64,000 nt of DNA from Laccaria trichodermophora (lineage: Eukaryota > Basidiomycota > Agaricomycetes > Agaricales > Hydnangiaceae). The translations under genes were made by a program, and so were the position numbers. Shown here one piece after another: positions 39,723 to 50,403 of the stretch. How positions within the stretch are numbered: position 1 is the stretch's first letter; every line of letters begins with the position of its first letter. Below the pieces are notes generated by a model, which searched no databases, was not told the DNA's origin, and was given only the letters and a program-made list of their open reading frames with translations. Location: the NCBI GenBank assembly GCA_018417955.1, contig JACTVC010000003.1, positions 2,666,001 to 2,730,000 of the forward strand. Reading direction: 5' to 3'.

Positions 39723-40865
39723 TCAAGATGTAAGGTGTATATGATGTTCAAGGCCTTTCTGGTGCAACTCTTCTCGTTCGACGAGCAGATCTTCTCCCCA
39801 GGACTTGATCTCGGGATGCCGGATATTTGGCAAGCTGCTGTCAAAGAAGGGTTGAAGGTCCTTGTTGTGGTTTCGTTCGTATTCTAGTGCCTGGGATGCC
39901 ATTTCAAACCGGTCAAGGTCTATAAGCATCTTCCAGGTAAGTAGAGTGCGTAAAGAGAGAAGGTAAGGCAACGCGCCTTTGACGAACTTGGCTTCAGGGG
40001 TTTCACCCGCTTCGTATTCCTAGATTCAATTGATGACCATGAACTTGAGTTGCACGTTTGTGAATATAAACAAAAAGCCAACCCTCCACAAGGCATCTAT
40101 CCGCTGCGCCGCCGGACTGTCATGTAGCATCTCGTGAACGAAGTTATGCATTGCTTCCTGCACGTGTATCGCATCAATCTCGTGTGAGATGAAAGAAGGA
40201 AGGTAGGACAGACCGCTTCAAGACGATGTTTCTCGGCTTTTGGTATACCTTCTCTTGGTGCGATGTCTCCGACTTACAAATTTGGGTGACATGAGAAGAG
40301 GAACAAAGGAGAGAAGGGGAGAGAGAGAAGGTACCTTGAGCTTCAGCGAGATCATGTACCAGAGCCATCATCACGCATCTATTTGAAGATAGGTATCCCG
40401 GGTATGGGTGATTGGGTGGTGAGGTACCCACTTTGAGATGTCGAGCTGCGTGTCGGTTGATAACATGCACAGAATAGCCATCCGATACATGTGGTCGGAT
40501 ATGCTTGGAACGAGCTTCAGTCAGTCAAGGAAGAAGCTCTTGGATTAACGGCACGTAGTATGTACCTCTCAGGATTAGTGATCTATACGATATCGATACT
40601 TGGATGAGCGAAGGAAGGAGAACAGGCGCACATCGTTGTTCACCCATCCTGTCCGTTTTTGCGTCTATAGTAGCCTCCCCTTGAGCCACGGCATACTAAT
40701 CACGCAAGTGAAACCGTGCAATACCTTCAATCTCTCGAGGACGTGAATGAACGCGAGTCTATCTGCTCTTTCGCTTCCTTGAGATACATATAACGGTGGA
40801 AATACACGCTTTGCTTGGGCGCTTTCGGAGTTCTTGGGTGCTAATTCTTCTGGTGACATATCCAC
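39723..40865 (-). CDS. HD-domain 5'-(deoxy)nucleotidase, HDDC2/YGK1 family
   Basis: Metal-dependent phosphohydrolase that in this family removes phosphate from (deoxy)nucleoside monophosphates. Eight exons: 40865-40725 (MDMSPEELAPKNS, ADRLAFIHVLERLK), 40664-40632 (TQKRTGWVNND), 40514-40432 (SISDHMYRMAILCML; first His), 40378-40335 (CVMMALVHDLAEAQ; HD pair), 40272-40214 (VGDIAPREGIPKAEKHRLEA), 40157-40083 (MHNFVHEMLHDSP), 40019-39977 (EYEAGETPEAKFVK) and 39919-39723 (DLDRFEMASQALEYERNHN to stop). Phases agree at every join. The last intron would need a GC donor (AAAG/GCGCG) rather than GT, which is unusual and might mark damage. It converges with ADE17, another purine-nucleotide gene. Exon-1 relics appear at 45.4 and 52.6 kb. 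Confidence 0.88.
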
Positions 40866-41062
40866 TGGTTGGCTTGGAGAGTCAAGCTTCAGGATCCTTA
40901 AACGTGGTGAAAGTCGGGTGAAGAGAACGTTTACTGGATAAACTCACCTCACCTCAGGGCCTCATATCGGAGTCATAGTCACTATTGGCGAAACCCCTAT
41001 ATGCATCGTGAGAACTAGCGAGGCGAGCGCACGCCGCAGAATATTAACGTATTCTGATGGTA
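40866..41062. promoter_or_regulatory. Upstream flank of the nucleotidase gene
   Basis: It holds the presumed promoter of the minus-strand nucleotidase. No TATA box or other motif stands out. It ends at the foldback MITE. Confidence 0.3.
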
Positions 41063-41571
41063 CCTCGGCACCCCCTGGCACCCCCTTTAATTCGGCAGAT
41101 TCCTTATCTCAACCCTTCCGCAAAACCTCTTGCCGCAAAATTAATACACGGCCTTCTGGGTTGAATCCAACCTTTTTTCAGTTTTGTCTTCGGCAAGAAA
41201 AACGGAGAATTGACGAAGTTCTGTTTTTCTAAGTGTGACATTTTATGACTGTTTACTCAGAGGGGTGCCGGGGTACTGATAATTGTATTCCCACCCTTGA
41301 TCGGACCGTCGCCGAAAAGAGCTATGGATGGGCGCCAGTACCGGTATTTCGGCACCCCGTCGGTCACAAAATATCACATTCTGTGGCCGAGTGTGACTTT
41401 TCAAAAAACAAAACTTCGTCGACTCTTCGTTTTTCTTGAAAGAAAAAAAAAGGAAAAAGGTTGGATTAGACTCAGAGGACGCCGGTTTAAAATTGGTGGT
41501 AAGTTAGTGGCAAGAGACCTTGCGGAATGGGTCGAGGTCAAAATTTTGCTGACTTAAAGGGGGTGCCGAGG
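41063..41571. mobile_element. 509-bp foldback MITE
   Basis: The left end CCTCGGCACCCCC is mirrored by the right end GGGGGTGCCGAGG. The mirror continues imperfectly for about 200 bp (TTCCGCAAAACCTCTTGCCGC against the inverse of the GGCAAGAGACCTTGCGGAA stretch; AACTTCGTC against GACGAAGTT), so the element folds on itself. The centre has a second inverted pair (GGGGTGCCGGGGTACTG and CAGTACCGG...CGGCACCCC). A TGGTA lies just outside the left end and near the right end, but the rest of any target duplication does not match. There is no coding content. Confidence 0.75.
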
Positions 41572-42000
41572 CAGTGGTAAAGGTATGATAATCGGATGTT
41601 ACTGCTGTTTCCATCATTCGCATAATTCCGTGAACACGGCGATATTTTTTTTTTGGCTTGTTGTGCTCCACAACAACTCAGTCAATTCGTCAATTCCGAG
41701 TGGAGTCAATAGGTTAGGCCTCCTCCAAGAAATACCAAGCTACCACCCTTCGCTCTAAATCGAGAGACTGGCACCATCGAGGAGGGGATGGTATGCGGAA
41801 TCGTCGTTTCATGTGTTCACAATCCGGACATGGGAAAGTATACCCACTATTATGGTAGGTACTATGTAGGTTCACGTCACGTCAAGGGACGAAAATCAAG
41901 GGAATTATGCAAACAAAAGTTATTATAAGTACATATTTTGAGAGTAAAAAGGAGACTAAGTATTTCAAAACTTTCCCCTGCCACCCCCCCATCCTACTAA
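41572..42000. other. No gene seen; 5' flank of family copy 3
   Basis: It has a T9 tract and an AT-rich run up to the ATG at 42001. No motif was recognised with confidence. Confidence 0.3.
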
Positions 42001-42586
42001 ATGTTTTCAACCCTTCAAGAATATCACCAAGCAATCATTTCAGCAGCATGCCAGATGATCATTCTATCCCTTGGCATCCCGCAATACCTAGTGCGGGCTG
42101 GAGCCGTCCTCCTCGGTGTTCTTATATGTCTGCACGCCATACGCCCACGATCCCTCATGAAAACACTTCAACTTCGGCTCTCATCCTTGGAAGAAAATTT
42201 ACAGGACGCCGTCGATAGTGGAATTATGCGTCAATCGGATACAGTTTTCACTAATCAATTCACAAGAGACATATGCAGGTGGGTCGCTGACATTGTTTCA
42301 TGAAATAACGTGCTTACTGTGTCCACAATATACGCTCTTTAGAATCCGCTACATGACCTTTGAGCTGTACGAGAGGACGCTCATGACGTCTGGCGGATTT
42401 TTTCGGGAGATAAAGGCCATTTGGGAGGGTCTCTCACTCGAAATTAATGAGTGCATTCGCGATGTTGATGCCCTAGAAAGGGACCTCGAAGTATGTTCTT
42501 CCGGGTTGTTGCCCTCCCCAGTTTGACATGATGCACAGATAAACCGCGCAAAAATTCTGAAGAACCAATATCATTCGTGGAGGTGA
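42001..42586 (+). CDS. Three-exon hydrophobic/helical protein family, copy 3
   Basis: Exons 42001-42278, 42343-42490 and 42539-42586 splice in phase to about 157 residues. Start MFSTLQEYHQAIISA, hydrophobic segments QMIILSLGIP and LVRAGAVLLGVLICL, heptad helix LQLRLSSLEENLQDAVDSGI, exon-2 block IRYMTFELYERTLMTSGG and EINECIRDVDALERDLE, end INRAKILKNQYHSWR. The frame is fully open. Introns are 64 and 48 nt. This gene heads duplication unit I, which continues to about 45.6 kb with decayed pieces of other genes. It is very similar to copies 4 and 5. Function unknown; a small membrane protein with a cytosolic helical tail is the simplest reading. Confidence 0.8.
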
Positions 42587-43089
42587 AAGACCGAACTGAA
42601 TATATACCATACCTTTCACGATCCATCACTGTTCTGCTTGACCCCTTCCCATTGCTATGTTGTCTGCGCTTTCCTCCTGATTGCTGCTCACTAGAACGTA
42701 ATCATATGTGTTTTTCATTGTTATAAACTTCTGCATTTTTCGCCTAGGCAAGACACTCTGCCCTCTTCTTCGTATGAGTATTACGAAATTCAAAACCAGC
42801 GGAATTGGAGCATACGGATCGAGACCGCAATTAGATTCTCCACTTCAAGATGAGCAATCCCAACAACGTGCATAAGAACGCCAGCGCCTTCGCCAACAAC
42901 ATCGTAAACCAAGTGGTCAAGGATAGAGACTGTTGTGGAAGGGCGAAGCTGAAGTTTACCCCACGTAGTGTATAGGCAGAGACGTTGTCGCGGAATTAGA
43001 GCCGTTATCGCGCCAGTGAGTTGTGAGCGTCGCCGTAGAACGGGGAAGAGCGGTATGTTTTAGCTGTCGTTTTCAGAAAGCGCCAGCCT
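42587..43089. repeat. Conserved downstream block shared with 46.9-47.4 kb
   Basis: The 3' flank is shared with copy 4 (CCCTTCCCATTGCTATGTTG; GAGCATACGGATCGAGACCG) and, on the other strand, in part with copy 5 (GTTGTTGGCGAAGG near 52734). A short plus-strand frame at 42852 (MSNPNNVHKNASAFANNIVN, then QVVKDRDCC) has counterparts in both. It may be an exon of a lost gene; no family was recognised. Confidence 0.5.
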
Positions 43090-43460
43090 CTGCCTCGCAG
43101 CGACCGACTCATCCTCTTCCCAGACTACCAGTGGCTGGACACAGTCGGTCCACAACCACAGCTAAGCCCGTCTGCGCCAATGGACTCCCATCCACTATAA
43201 ATTTAATATACGATAATGTAGATCCATGCGACGTCACGTGACATAGCGCCCCATCCAATATGAGAAAGCCGTCGCGTGACAGCTGAACCATAACGTGCAT
43301 TGGGTCAGGACTACAGGTGGGTGAAAGATGAAGTATGGAATGCAGCTGGGAGGGATTAATCTTGCAGCTTCGTTTGTGGGAGTTTATTTTGGGGAGGGGA
43401 AGGGGATTGAGGGAGAGATTCCGAAGCCTGACAAAACACCTAATCCGCACGCGTAAATTT
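43090..43460 (+). pseudogene. DJ-1/PfpI-like relic (unit I, first)
   Basis: Pieces in order: DRLILFPDYQWLDTVGPQ (strand-1 loop), a deleted middle, then DNA for LNHNVHWV, INLAASFVGVYFG and GEIPKPDKTPNPHA. The nucleophile region is gone and frames shift between pieces. Dead. Confidence 0.75.
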
Positions 43461-44445
43461 TGGAGGGTGTCGGGTGTAGACCAAGGACGAGAAGGAGTCC
43501 AGTGAACGAACGTGAACCATGACTGAAGTCGTTCTTGTTGTGGAAGTCAAAGCAAGTCCCAATACTGAGTGTAGCTTTTACCCACCGAAGAACAGAGCAG
43601 TTTGGTCTTGAATCATTGCTCAAAAGGCGGTGACATCTTGCCCAGTATGAAAGTCATGAGGATATTGGTGACAATTTCAGACCGAAAAAAACCCGATTCC
43701 AAATCTCTTGATGTAATCGTTCAGAATGTTGAAGGGGACGGAATGTAGCATGCAGAAAGTGCTTCCTCAAGCAAGGCAGCACCACAGCTATGCAACGTGT
43801 CAGCGTCACTCTCGGGGAGACGACCTGGCCAAACGTACGCTGAAGCTCGAGACGATCATCTTCCTCAACTTAAGACCTATAAAACCAATGAGTCGAGCAC
43901 GAAAAGATCGCTATGAAGTGGAGCATACAAATCAGTCATGAGCAGCAAGGTACGCAGACTGGTCCGTTCATCTTCTACCCTCTTGATAACGTGGATTTCC
44001 GGTTTTCGTCCTCCATCTCTTCAGGTCCATTCAGAGAAGACGGGGAGCAGCAACCAGGGGCGGCCGCGAGAAACATGGCCCCTGAATGTCCGTAACCTCA
44101 ATGTGACCCTAAGGCGGAAGATTGGCCCAAAAATAGGCAGTTGCACCAGCATGCCTTGGAAACAAAATTAGCCGCTCTTCCTAGAAGAAGGGTAAAACAC
44201 TTGTATTGACCTTTATGATATTCATTTACCGCACTTGAACGTTCGATCCAGGTGAAGTCCACGCAATCGTGGTATCAAAAGACCAATGTGCGTATGATTG
44301 GTATCGATAATGGCATCGGAAGACGCTTCTGGCCAGAACGTCGGCTTTTTAGAAATCCAGTCGAGGATGCAGAGATACCTGTGCATGTATAATGTAAATT
44401 GATCAGTTGCAAGACGAAGCCAACGGACCTGATGCTCGTACACCA
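43461..44445. repeat. Decayed block shared with 47.9-49.4 and 56.6-57.8 kb
   Basis: It contains GAACGAACGTGAACCATGACTG, CAGAAAGTGCTTCCTCAAGC, and a GATAACGTGGATTTCCGGTTTTCG piece that belongs to the kinase relic seen more fully at 48.3-49.0 kb (minus strand). No intact frame is left. Confidence 0.6.
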
Positions 44446-44950
44446 TGACCACCCCACCCAACCAGCGCATCGCAGTCCTCCTCTTCTCTGACCGCCAGAA
44501 CGTCGTAGATACCATGGACTATCTCAACGACCACAGCCAAGCCTATCTCGCAAGAGTCCCCGCCGTGGACCTCCTCGCGAAAGTGCCCATCTTGACGTGA
44601 TACTCCGTCTCAGACACAATAACAGCCGCCTCGGGACCTAGATAGCTCCTAACAGATACGTATGAGACGTGTCCGCATGTGTATCGCCGTACCCGAGATC
44701 GACCCTTCATCCAGTCTTTCTATGTGTGGAGTCCATGAAAAAGGGGATGGGCCGATCCGAAGGTCCTCCTGCTGACAGTCTGCACTGATTATCTAGCTCC
44801 AGCAAAATAGCGCTGAAGAAAGTGGTTGACGCGAGAAGCTTAGGCCATGCGTTGAATGGGTGATGCGAGATGGGTGAAAGATGGGAGGAAGGGAGGGTGT
44901 GGAGTGTTTCGGGGGTTATAGTGTGATTCATTTTGCCAGATCGTGCATAT
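44446..44950 (+). pseudogene. DJ-1/PfpI-like relic (unit I, second)
   Basis: ATGACCACCCCACCCAACC leads into a frame matching the intact gene at 57847 (RIAVLLFSDRQNVVDTMDYL, then LNDHSQAYLARVP, APILT-like KVPILT). A TGA interrupts directly after KVPILT, and the remainder survives only in pieces. The nucleophile region is not recognisable. Dead copy. Confidence 0.75.
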
Positions 44951-45002
44951 TTCGATTCGGAGATAACTGAGTTTGCAGGGGGTGGTTATGTGCATAATTC
45001 GG

Positions 45003-45345
45003 ATTCAGGCCAGCAATTGCGCATCCAATGTACCCGTCTAGCAGGCGGGAAAGTCGACCTGTGGTGGCCCACACATCCTCGCTCTCCCTTATAAAAGTAG
45101 TAAAACGCGCAGAGAAAGCCAACGTCATTGACCCGTTTGGCAGCGGGGAAGTTTTGGAGGGGGAGATGAACGGTGGAAGTTCTTATTCAAGGGTGAGGCC
45201 TAGGTGCCGGCGTTGGAAGAAAAGAGGGAGGGGCGAGTAAGTTGGATGGTGTGCGCGTTCTAGCGATGCATTCTTCCCGTTCCCGAATAATGTGAATCGT
45301 GCATGGAGCGGGATGAGATACCTTGCGGCGCCGAGGAGTGTGTCA
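45003..45345 (+). pseudogene. ADE17 3'-end fragment (unit I)
   Basis: Matches the last ADE17 exon: CAGCAATTGCGCATCCAATG, GTACCCGTCTAGCAGGCGGG, GTAAAACGCGCAGAGAAAGC, GATGCATTCTTCCCGTTCCC. Deletions and frameshifts remove any reading frame. Upstream ADE17 exons are absent. Confidence 0.8.
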
Positions 45346-45560
45346 AGGCTTGGTCAAGGCGGTGGATCACACTGGATGAGCATGGGATAGCTAGCCTCTT
45401 TACAAGGAATGGAATCACGTGCGGTACCTTCACTCAAGGAAACGAAAGAGCAGATAGACTCGCGTTGAAATACATATAACGGCGGAAATACTTGAGAGCC
45501 TTCCAAGTTTCTAAGTATTGATTTTTCCAGCGACATGTCCATTGGAACGGTCAAGGGCTT
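45346..45560 (-). pseudogene. HDDC2-like nucleotidase exon-1 fragment (unit I)
   Basis: MDMSLEKSILRNLE...VFPPLYVF mirrors exon 1 of the intact gene (MDMSPEELAPKNSE...VFPPLYVS), followed by DNA like GSERADRLAF in a shifted frame. Later exons are missing. It lies 3' of an ADE17 fragment on the opposite strand, exactly as in the intact locus. Confidence 0.75.
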
Positions 45561-45985
45561 TGAGGAGCGTTCCTAGAGGATGTATTTTGATACGGGGTGG
45601 AGGTCGTCCCGAAATTTGATATGCTGGATCTGTATGGGATTGATTACCACCTCATAGAAAGTAATCCTGCCGAGTTGCACGGGAGAGATAAGTACATCCA
45701 CGGTGTCCGCTCACAGCCTTAACACATCCTAGAATGAAGATGAACATGTTTCCATCTCTAAAGGGGGAAAAGGAGGAAACAACGGCGTTAATAAGTCCCA
45801 TTCGCTGTGTCATGTTCACCTCTGTTGACGACCCCCGATAAGTGCCCAAGATTGCCGCAGGTTCCTGGTTTACCGGTGGAACACCTGTCATGTTTACCCT
45901 TGTTGCTCACTGATGTACCGTACTAGGTTTACCAGTGGAACGCCTGTCATGTTTATCTCGTCATGTTTATCTCCATTGATGACCT

Positions 45986-46026
<41 letters not shown>

Positions 46027-46319
46027 CGATGCACCGCAAATTTACCAATGGAACGCCTGTCATCTCTATCTTTGTTGACGACCTTGATGTACCGCTACCG
46101 GTGCAAGGCCTGTCATGTTTACCTCTGTTGATGACCTCGATCTGCGCAGGTTTACCTGTTGACGACCTTGTTGTACCGCTAGTTTACCAGTGGGACGGTA
46201 TTGTGTTGCCTATTCAAGGGAACTCAAGGAGTAGGAGACTATATACATAGCGCTGAGGGATCACATAATAGGATGACCCATTAACAGGGTAAGAGAAAAA
46301 ACTGTTTCCCCCGCCAGAC
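45561..46319. repeat. Minisatellite with a GA microsatellite
   Basis: From about 45850 to 46200, the words GTTTACCAGTGGAACGCCTG, TCATGTTTATCTC and GTTGATGACCTCGATGTACC recur three to four times at roughly 80-bp spacing. A pure (GA)n run of about 38 bp sits at 45987-46024. No gene. Confidence 0.75.
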
Positions 46320-46884
46320 ATGCTTCAGGAATACCACCAAGCAATCATCTCAGCAGCGTGGGTGATCATTCTATCCCTCATCCCACAAGACCTAGTGCGG
46401 GCTGGAGCCGTCCTCCTCGGTGTTCTTCTATGTCTGCACACCATTCGCCCGCGAATCCTCATGAAAACACTTCAACTTCGACTCTCATCCTTGGAGGAAA
46501 AATTGCAAGACGCCGTCGATAGTGGAATTATGCGTCAATCGGATACAATTTTCACTAATCAATTCACGAGGGACATAGGAAAGTGAGTCGCTGACATCGT
46601 TTCATGAAATAACGTGCTTACTGTCACAATATACGCTCTTTAGAATCCGCTACATGACCTTTGAGCTCTACGAGAGGACGCTCACGTCCAGCGGGATTTT
46701 TCAAGAGACAAAGGCCGTTTGGCAGGGTCTCTCACTCGAGATTTATGAGTGCATTCGGCGTGTTGATGCCCTAGAAAGGGACCTCGAAGTATGTTCTTCA
46801 AAGGTGTTGCCCTCCCCAGTTTGACATGACGCACAGATAAACCGCGCAAAAATTCTAAAGAACCAATATCATTCGTGGAAGTGA
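46320..46884 (+). CDS. Three-exon hydrophobic/helical protein family, copy 4
   Basis: Exons 46320-46582, 46644-46788 and 46837-46884 splice in phase to about 151 residues. Start MLQEYHQAIISAAW (lacks the first residues of copy 3), hydrophobic VIILSLIP and LVRAGAVLLGVLLCL, heptad helix LQLRLSSLEEKLQDAVDSGI, then KIRYMTFELYERTLTSSG with EIYECIRRVDALERDLE, end INRAKILKNQYHSWK. Exon 2 is exactly one codon shorter than in the other copies, an in-frame change that hints at selection to keep the frame. It heads duplication unit II. Function unknown. Confidence 0.8.
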
Positions 46885-47439
46885 AAGACCGAACTAAATA
46901 TATACCATACCTATCATGATTCATCACTGTCCTGCCTGGCCCCTTCCCATCGCTATGTTGTTTGCGCTTTCTTCCTGCTTTCGTTCTTCTAATGCTGGCT
47001 TGATCGTAATCATATGTATTCCACATTGTTCCAACTTCTGCATTTCCTAGACAAGACAATATACCCTCTTCCTCGTTTAGCATCCACAAGGTAACTAATA
47101 TAAATGTATGAGTACTGTGAAATTCAAAACAAGCGGAATTGAAGCGTACGGATCGAGACCGCAGTTAGATTCTTCACTCCAGGATGAGCAATCCCAACAA
47201 CGCGCATAAGAACGCTAGCGCCTTCGCCAACAACATCGTAAACCAAGTAGTCACGGATAGAGACTGTTGTGACAGGGCGAAGCTGGAGTTTATCCCGCGT
47301 AGTGTATAGCCAGAGACGTTGTCGCAGAATTAGAGCCTCTATCGCGCCAGTTTGGTGCCAGTGAGTTGTGAGCGTTTTCGAAGAACGGGTAAGAGCGGTA
47401 TGCTTACCTGTCTTCACAAAGCGCCAGCCTCTGATTCGC
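46885..47439. repeat. Downstream block of unit II
   Basis: Close match to 42587-43089, including MSNPNNAHKNASAFANNIVN near 47186 and the QVVTDRDCC continuation. No family was recognised. Confidence 0.5.
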
Positions 47440-47850
47440 AGCGACCGACTCATCCTCCTCCCAGACTACCAGTGGCTTGACACAGTCGGTCCACAACCAC
47501 AGCGAGGCCGGACTGCGCGCAATGGATTACGGCAAGGGCACCCATCCTCAAGCGTCACATCCACGCAAGCTCACACGTGACACTAGCACCCCACACCCGC
47601 GTACTGCCCAACAAGAAAGCCCTAAAACACCTCACGCAATGGACAGCTGAACCATAACGTGCATTGGGTTGGGACCGCAGGTGCGTGAAAGATGGGGAGG
47701 TATGGAATACAACTAGGATCACGTGCGGTATTGATCTTGTAGTTCGTTGGCGACGGTGTGTTGTGATAAGGACGTTGGTTGGAAAGGAGAAAGAGATTGA
47801 GGGGGAGCTTTCGAAGCCTAGTCAGGATACGTAGATTTTGGAGGGCATTA
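47440..47850 (+). pseudogene. DJ-1/PfpI-like relic (unit II, first)
   Basis: DRLILLPDYQWLDTVGPQP at the start, ALKHL and QLNHNVHWV-like DNA in the middle, and FVGDGVL then GELSKPSQDT-like DNA at the end. Frames are broken and the nucleophile elbow is missing. It parallels 43090-43460. Confidence 0.75.
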
Positions 47851-48299
47851 CAATGGGTGTAGACGAAGTGAATCCAGTAGCCTGTGTGCTCTAGTGAACA
47901 AACATGAACGATGACTAAAGTCGTTCTGGATAGATATTTGTTGGGGAATTCGAAGCCAGTCCCGATACTGAGTGTAGCTTTTAACCACTGAAGAACACAG
48001 AGCAATTTGGGCCTAAATCATTGCTGAAAAGGCGGTGCCAACCTTGCCCAGTATCCAAGTCATGAAGATCTTGGTGAAAATCAGACCAAAAAACCTGATT
48101 TCAAGGTACTTGATGTGGTTGTTCGGAGACATGTTGAAGGGAACGAACTGTAGTATGCAGAAAGTGATTCCTCAAGCAAGGCCACACCACAGCTGTGTAC
48201 AGTGTCAGTGTCTCTCTCGGGAAGACGACCTGGCCAAACGTACGCTTAAGCTCAAGACCATCATCTCCGCCAACATAAGACCAATAAACCAATGAGTCG
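47851..48299. repeat. Decayed block of unit II
   Basis: Shared with 43461-43930 and 56590-56960: GAACAAACATGAACGATGAC, ATGTTGAAGGGAACG, CAGAAAGTGATTCCTCAAGC, CTCAAGACCATCATCTCCGC. No intact frame. Confidence 0.5.
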
Positions 48300-49010
48300 A
48301 GCACAATAACGTGGATTTCCGGTTTCCGTCCTCAATCTCTTCGCTATCCTGACTAAAAGGACAGAACGGGTTTTTGCGCATGAACAATGGCAGAATGTCG
48401 TTGACCTCAGAGGACATAGAGCACTACGAAGGAAGTTGAGTGGATCACGGAGGTAGGTCTGGAAAGTTGAATCGTCAGCTGCCGCTGACTTTCAAGGGTT
48501 GCGGCCCATGGCCAAGTGGCGCAGAATACCAAGGGACCAGATATCATTAAACATCAGAAAGTAACTCCCCTCCCTGGCATTCTACAAGGACATGCGGCCA
48601 TCATACGAAAGAATGAGGTCAAGGGAAAACACGAACCTGGGCTCATATGATACACGCTGCCATCGTCGCTAACTCGCTCAGTCGTAGTGAGACCAAAATC
48701 TGTAATGGCCACATGGAGACCATCGTCGAACTCAAGGACGTTCTCGGGTTTCAAATCCCAATGATAGGCACCTAGAGTATGGCAATAGTCAACTGCGTCG
48801 AGCAGCTGAAGGAAAACATCCTTGATGAGAGCGTCGTCTCCAAGATAGCGACAGCTGTGAGAATTTCCGTCAACAGATAGTGGTCTGGTGCGTAGTCCAT
48901 GATGATGTAGGTGTAGTCGAAGTGCTCCAATATGCGGTTGAGGGTGACAACGCCCGGGTGAGCGGATGCGATCTGGTGCAAACAGTAAAAGGCAAAATTC
49001 AAGAATTCTA
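48300..49010 (-). pseudogene. Ser/Thr protein kinase relic (Ran1/Ksp1-like)
   Basis: C-lobe and hinge of a kinase in order: IASAHPGVVTLNRILEHFDY, YIIMDYAPDH, then after a one-base slip RYLGDDALIKDVFLQLLDAV, DYCHTLGAYHWDLKPENVLE, HVAITDFGLTTTERVSDDGS, VYHMSP, an intron-like gap, YFLMFNDIWSLGILRHLAMG and DSTFQTYLRDPLNF. The catalytic HRD is HWD. The frameshift and lost Arg mark a dead gene. The N-lobe is absent. Smaller pieces of the same gene lie near 43.98 and 57.05 kb. Confidence 0.75.
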
Positions 49011-49440
49011 GTAAAAAGGAAGTTAGGAGGACTTTATATCAGATAAGATGGCTTGACCTACATCATTTGGATCCACTGAATCCATATCCACCCAAGTTTG
49101 GGGTTAATTTCGATACATCTAGAGAAAACAGGTCTAAGTCCTAAACCATAAAGGGCGGCCGCCATTGGAAGCCCCGGCGCACTTGATATTATCCAATTGG
49201 CCACTAGTGTGGAAAGTATTCGGTCCACGCAAGCTGCTGCCAAAAGATAACTAATGAGGTTGCTGAGAAGTCAGCGCCATCACTGCGGGGGATGGATATC
49301 GATGGATTCTTGTCACTTCCGGTGAGTAAGAACGTCGGTTGCTTGTTAGTCTACCCAGGGTTGCGAAGGCATCTAAGTTCAGGTGTAAGATGAATGAATA
49401 ATTTGCAAGACGAAGGCAACGGACCTGACTCTTGTACACC
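49011..49440. other. Decayed spacer of unit II
   Basis: Parts match 44100-44440 and 57100-57840 (CTACATCATTTGGATCCACTG; GGCGGCCGC). No gene was recognised. Confidence 0.4.
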
Positions 49441-49970
49441 ATGACCACCCCACCCAACATGCGCATCGCAGTCCTCCTCCTCCCTGACCACCAGAACCTC
49501 GACGTCGTAGGTACCATGGACTACCTCACCAACCACAGCCAAGCCTATCTCGCAAAAATCCCCACCTCCTCGCAAAGACCTTAGACCCAGTAACAGCCAC
49601 CCCTGGCCGTGAACAGCTCCCAACGCACACGTACGAGACGTGCCCGCCTGTGGGTGGCATCCTCGTACCCGAGATCAACGCCTTATCCAGTCTTTCGATG
49701 TATAGAGTCCGTGAAAAGGGGAATGGGCCGATCCAAAAGTCCTCTTCCTGACAGTCTGCACTGATTCTCTAGTCATAAACAGGTGCCCTGGGCGGGTACC
49801 GCTGTCTCCTCCAAGAAAATGGTGCTGAAGAAGGTGGTAGACAAGAGAAGCTTAGGCCATGCGTTGGATGGGGTGAAAGATGGAAGGGTGTGGAGTGGGG
49901 TGATATCGGCATCGAGATTGCGAAAGTTGTTTTTGATTCGGATATGGTGATTTCGAAGGAGGTGGTTATG
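49441..49970 (+). pseudogene. DJ-1/PfpI-like relic (unit II, second)
   Basis: Starts intact (MTTPPNMRIAVLLLPDHQNL, DVVGTMDYLTNHSQAYLAKI) in parallel with the gene at 57847. It then loses the APILTWYF segment through a deletion and continues only as fragments (AATAACAGCCACCCCTGGCC-like DNA, DSLVINRCPG). The CTGS region survives as TGCACTGATTCTC. Dead copy. Confidence 0.8.
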
Positions 49971-49979
49971 CGCGTAATT

Positions 49980-50395
49980 CGGATGCAGGCCAACACTTGC
50001 GCATCCACTGTACCCGTCTAGCAGACGGAAAAGCTGACCTGTGATGGCCCACGTGTCGGTCTCCAGTTGCAAAAAAGGAGTAAAACGCGCATAAAAAGGT
50101 AACCCCATTGACCTGTTTGACAGCGGGGAAGTGTCGGAGGGTGGGGAGATGGAACAATGGGAGTCCTTATTCAAGGGTGCCGGCGAGGCCTAGGTGCCGA
50201 CAATGAAGACGAGGAAAAGAGGGAGGGGCGAGTAAGTTGGACGGTGTTGCGCGTTATAGCGATGCGTTCTTCCCGTTCCTGGGTAATGTGCATCGTGCAC
50301 GGAAGAGCGGGGTGATACCTTGCGAGTGTTCTGAAGGCGGTGGATCATGAGAGGAAATGGAATCACGTGCAGCACAATCTCTGGATGAACCGTGA
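49980..50395 (+). pseudogene. ADE17 3'-end fragment (unit II)
   Basis: CACTTGCGCATCCACTGTAC, CGTCTAGCAGACGGAAAAGC, GTAAAACGCGCATAAAAAGG, TTGACCTGTTTGACAGCGGG and GATGCGTTCTTCCCGTTCC follow the ADE17 last exon in order with stops and indels. It runs up to the hAT-like MITE at 50404. Confidence 0.75.
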
Positions 50396-50403
50396 TGCGA
50401 GTG

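Noticed and set aside
48300..49010. Functional protein kinase gene
   Set aside because: HRD reads HWD, a one-base slip breaks the C-lobe and the N-lobe is missing.
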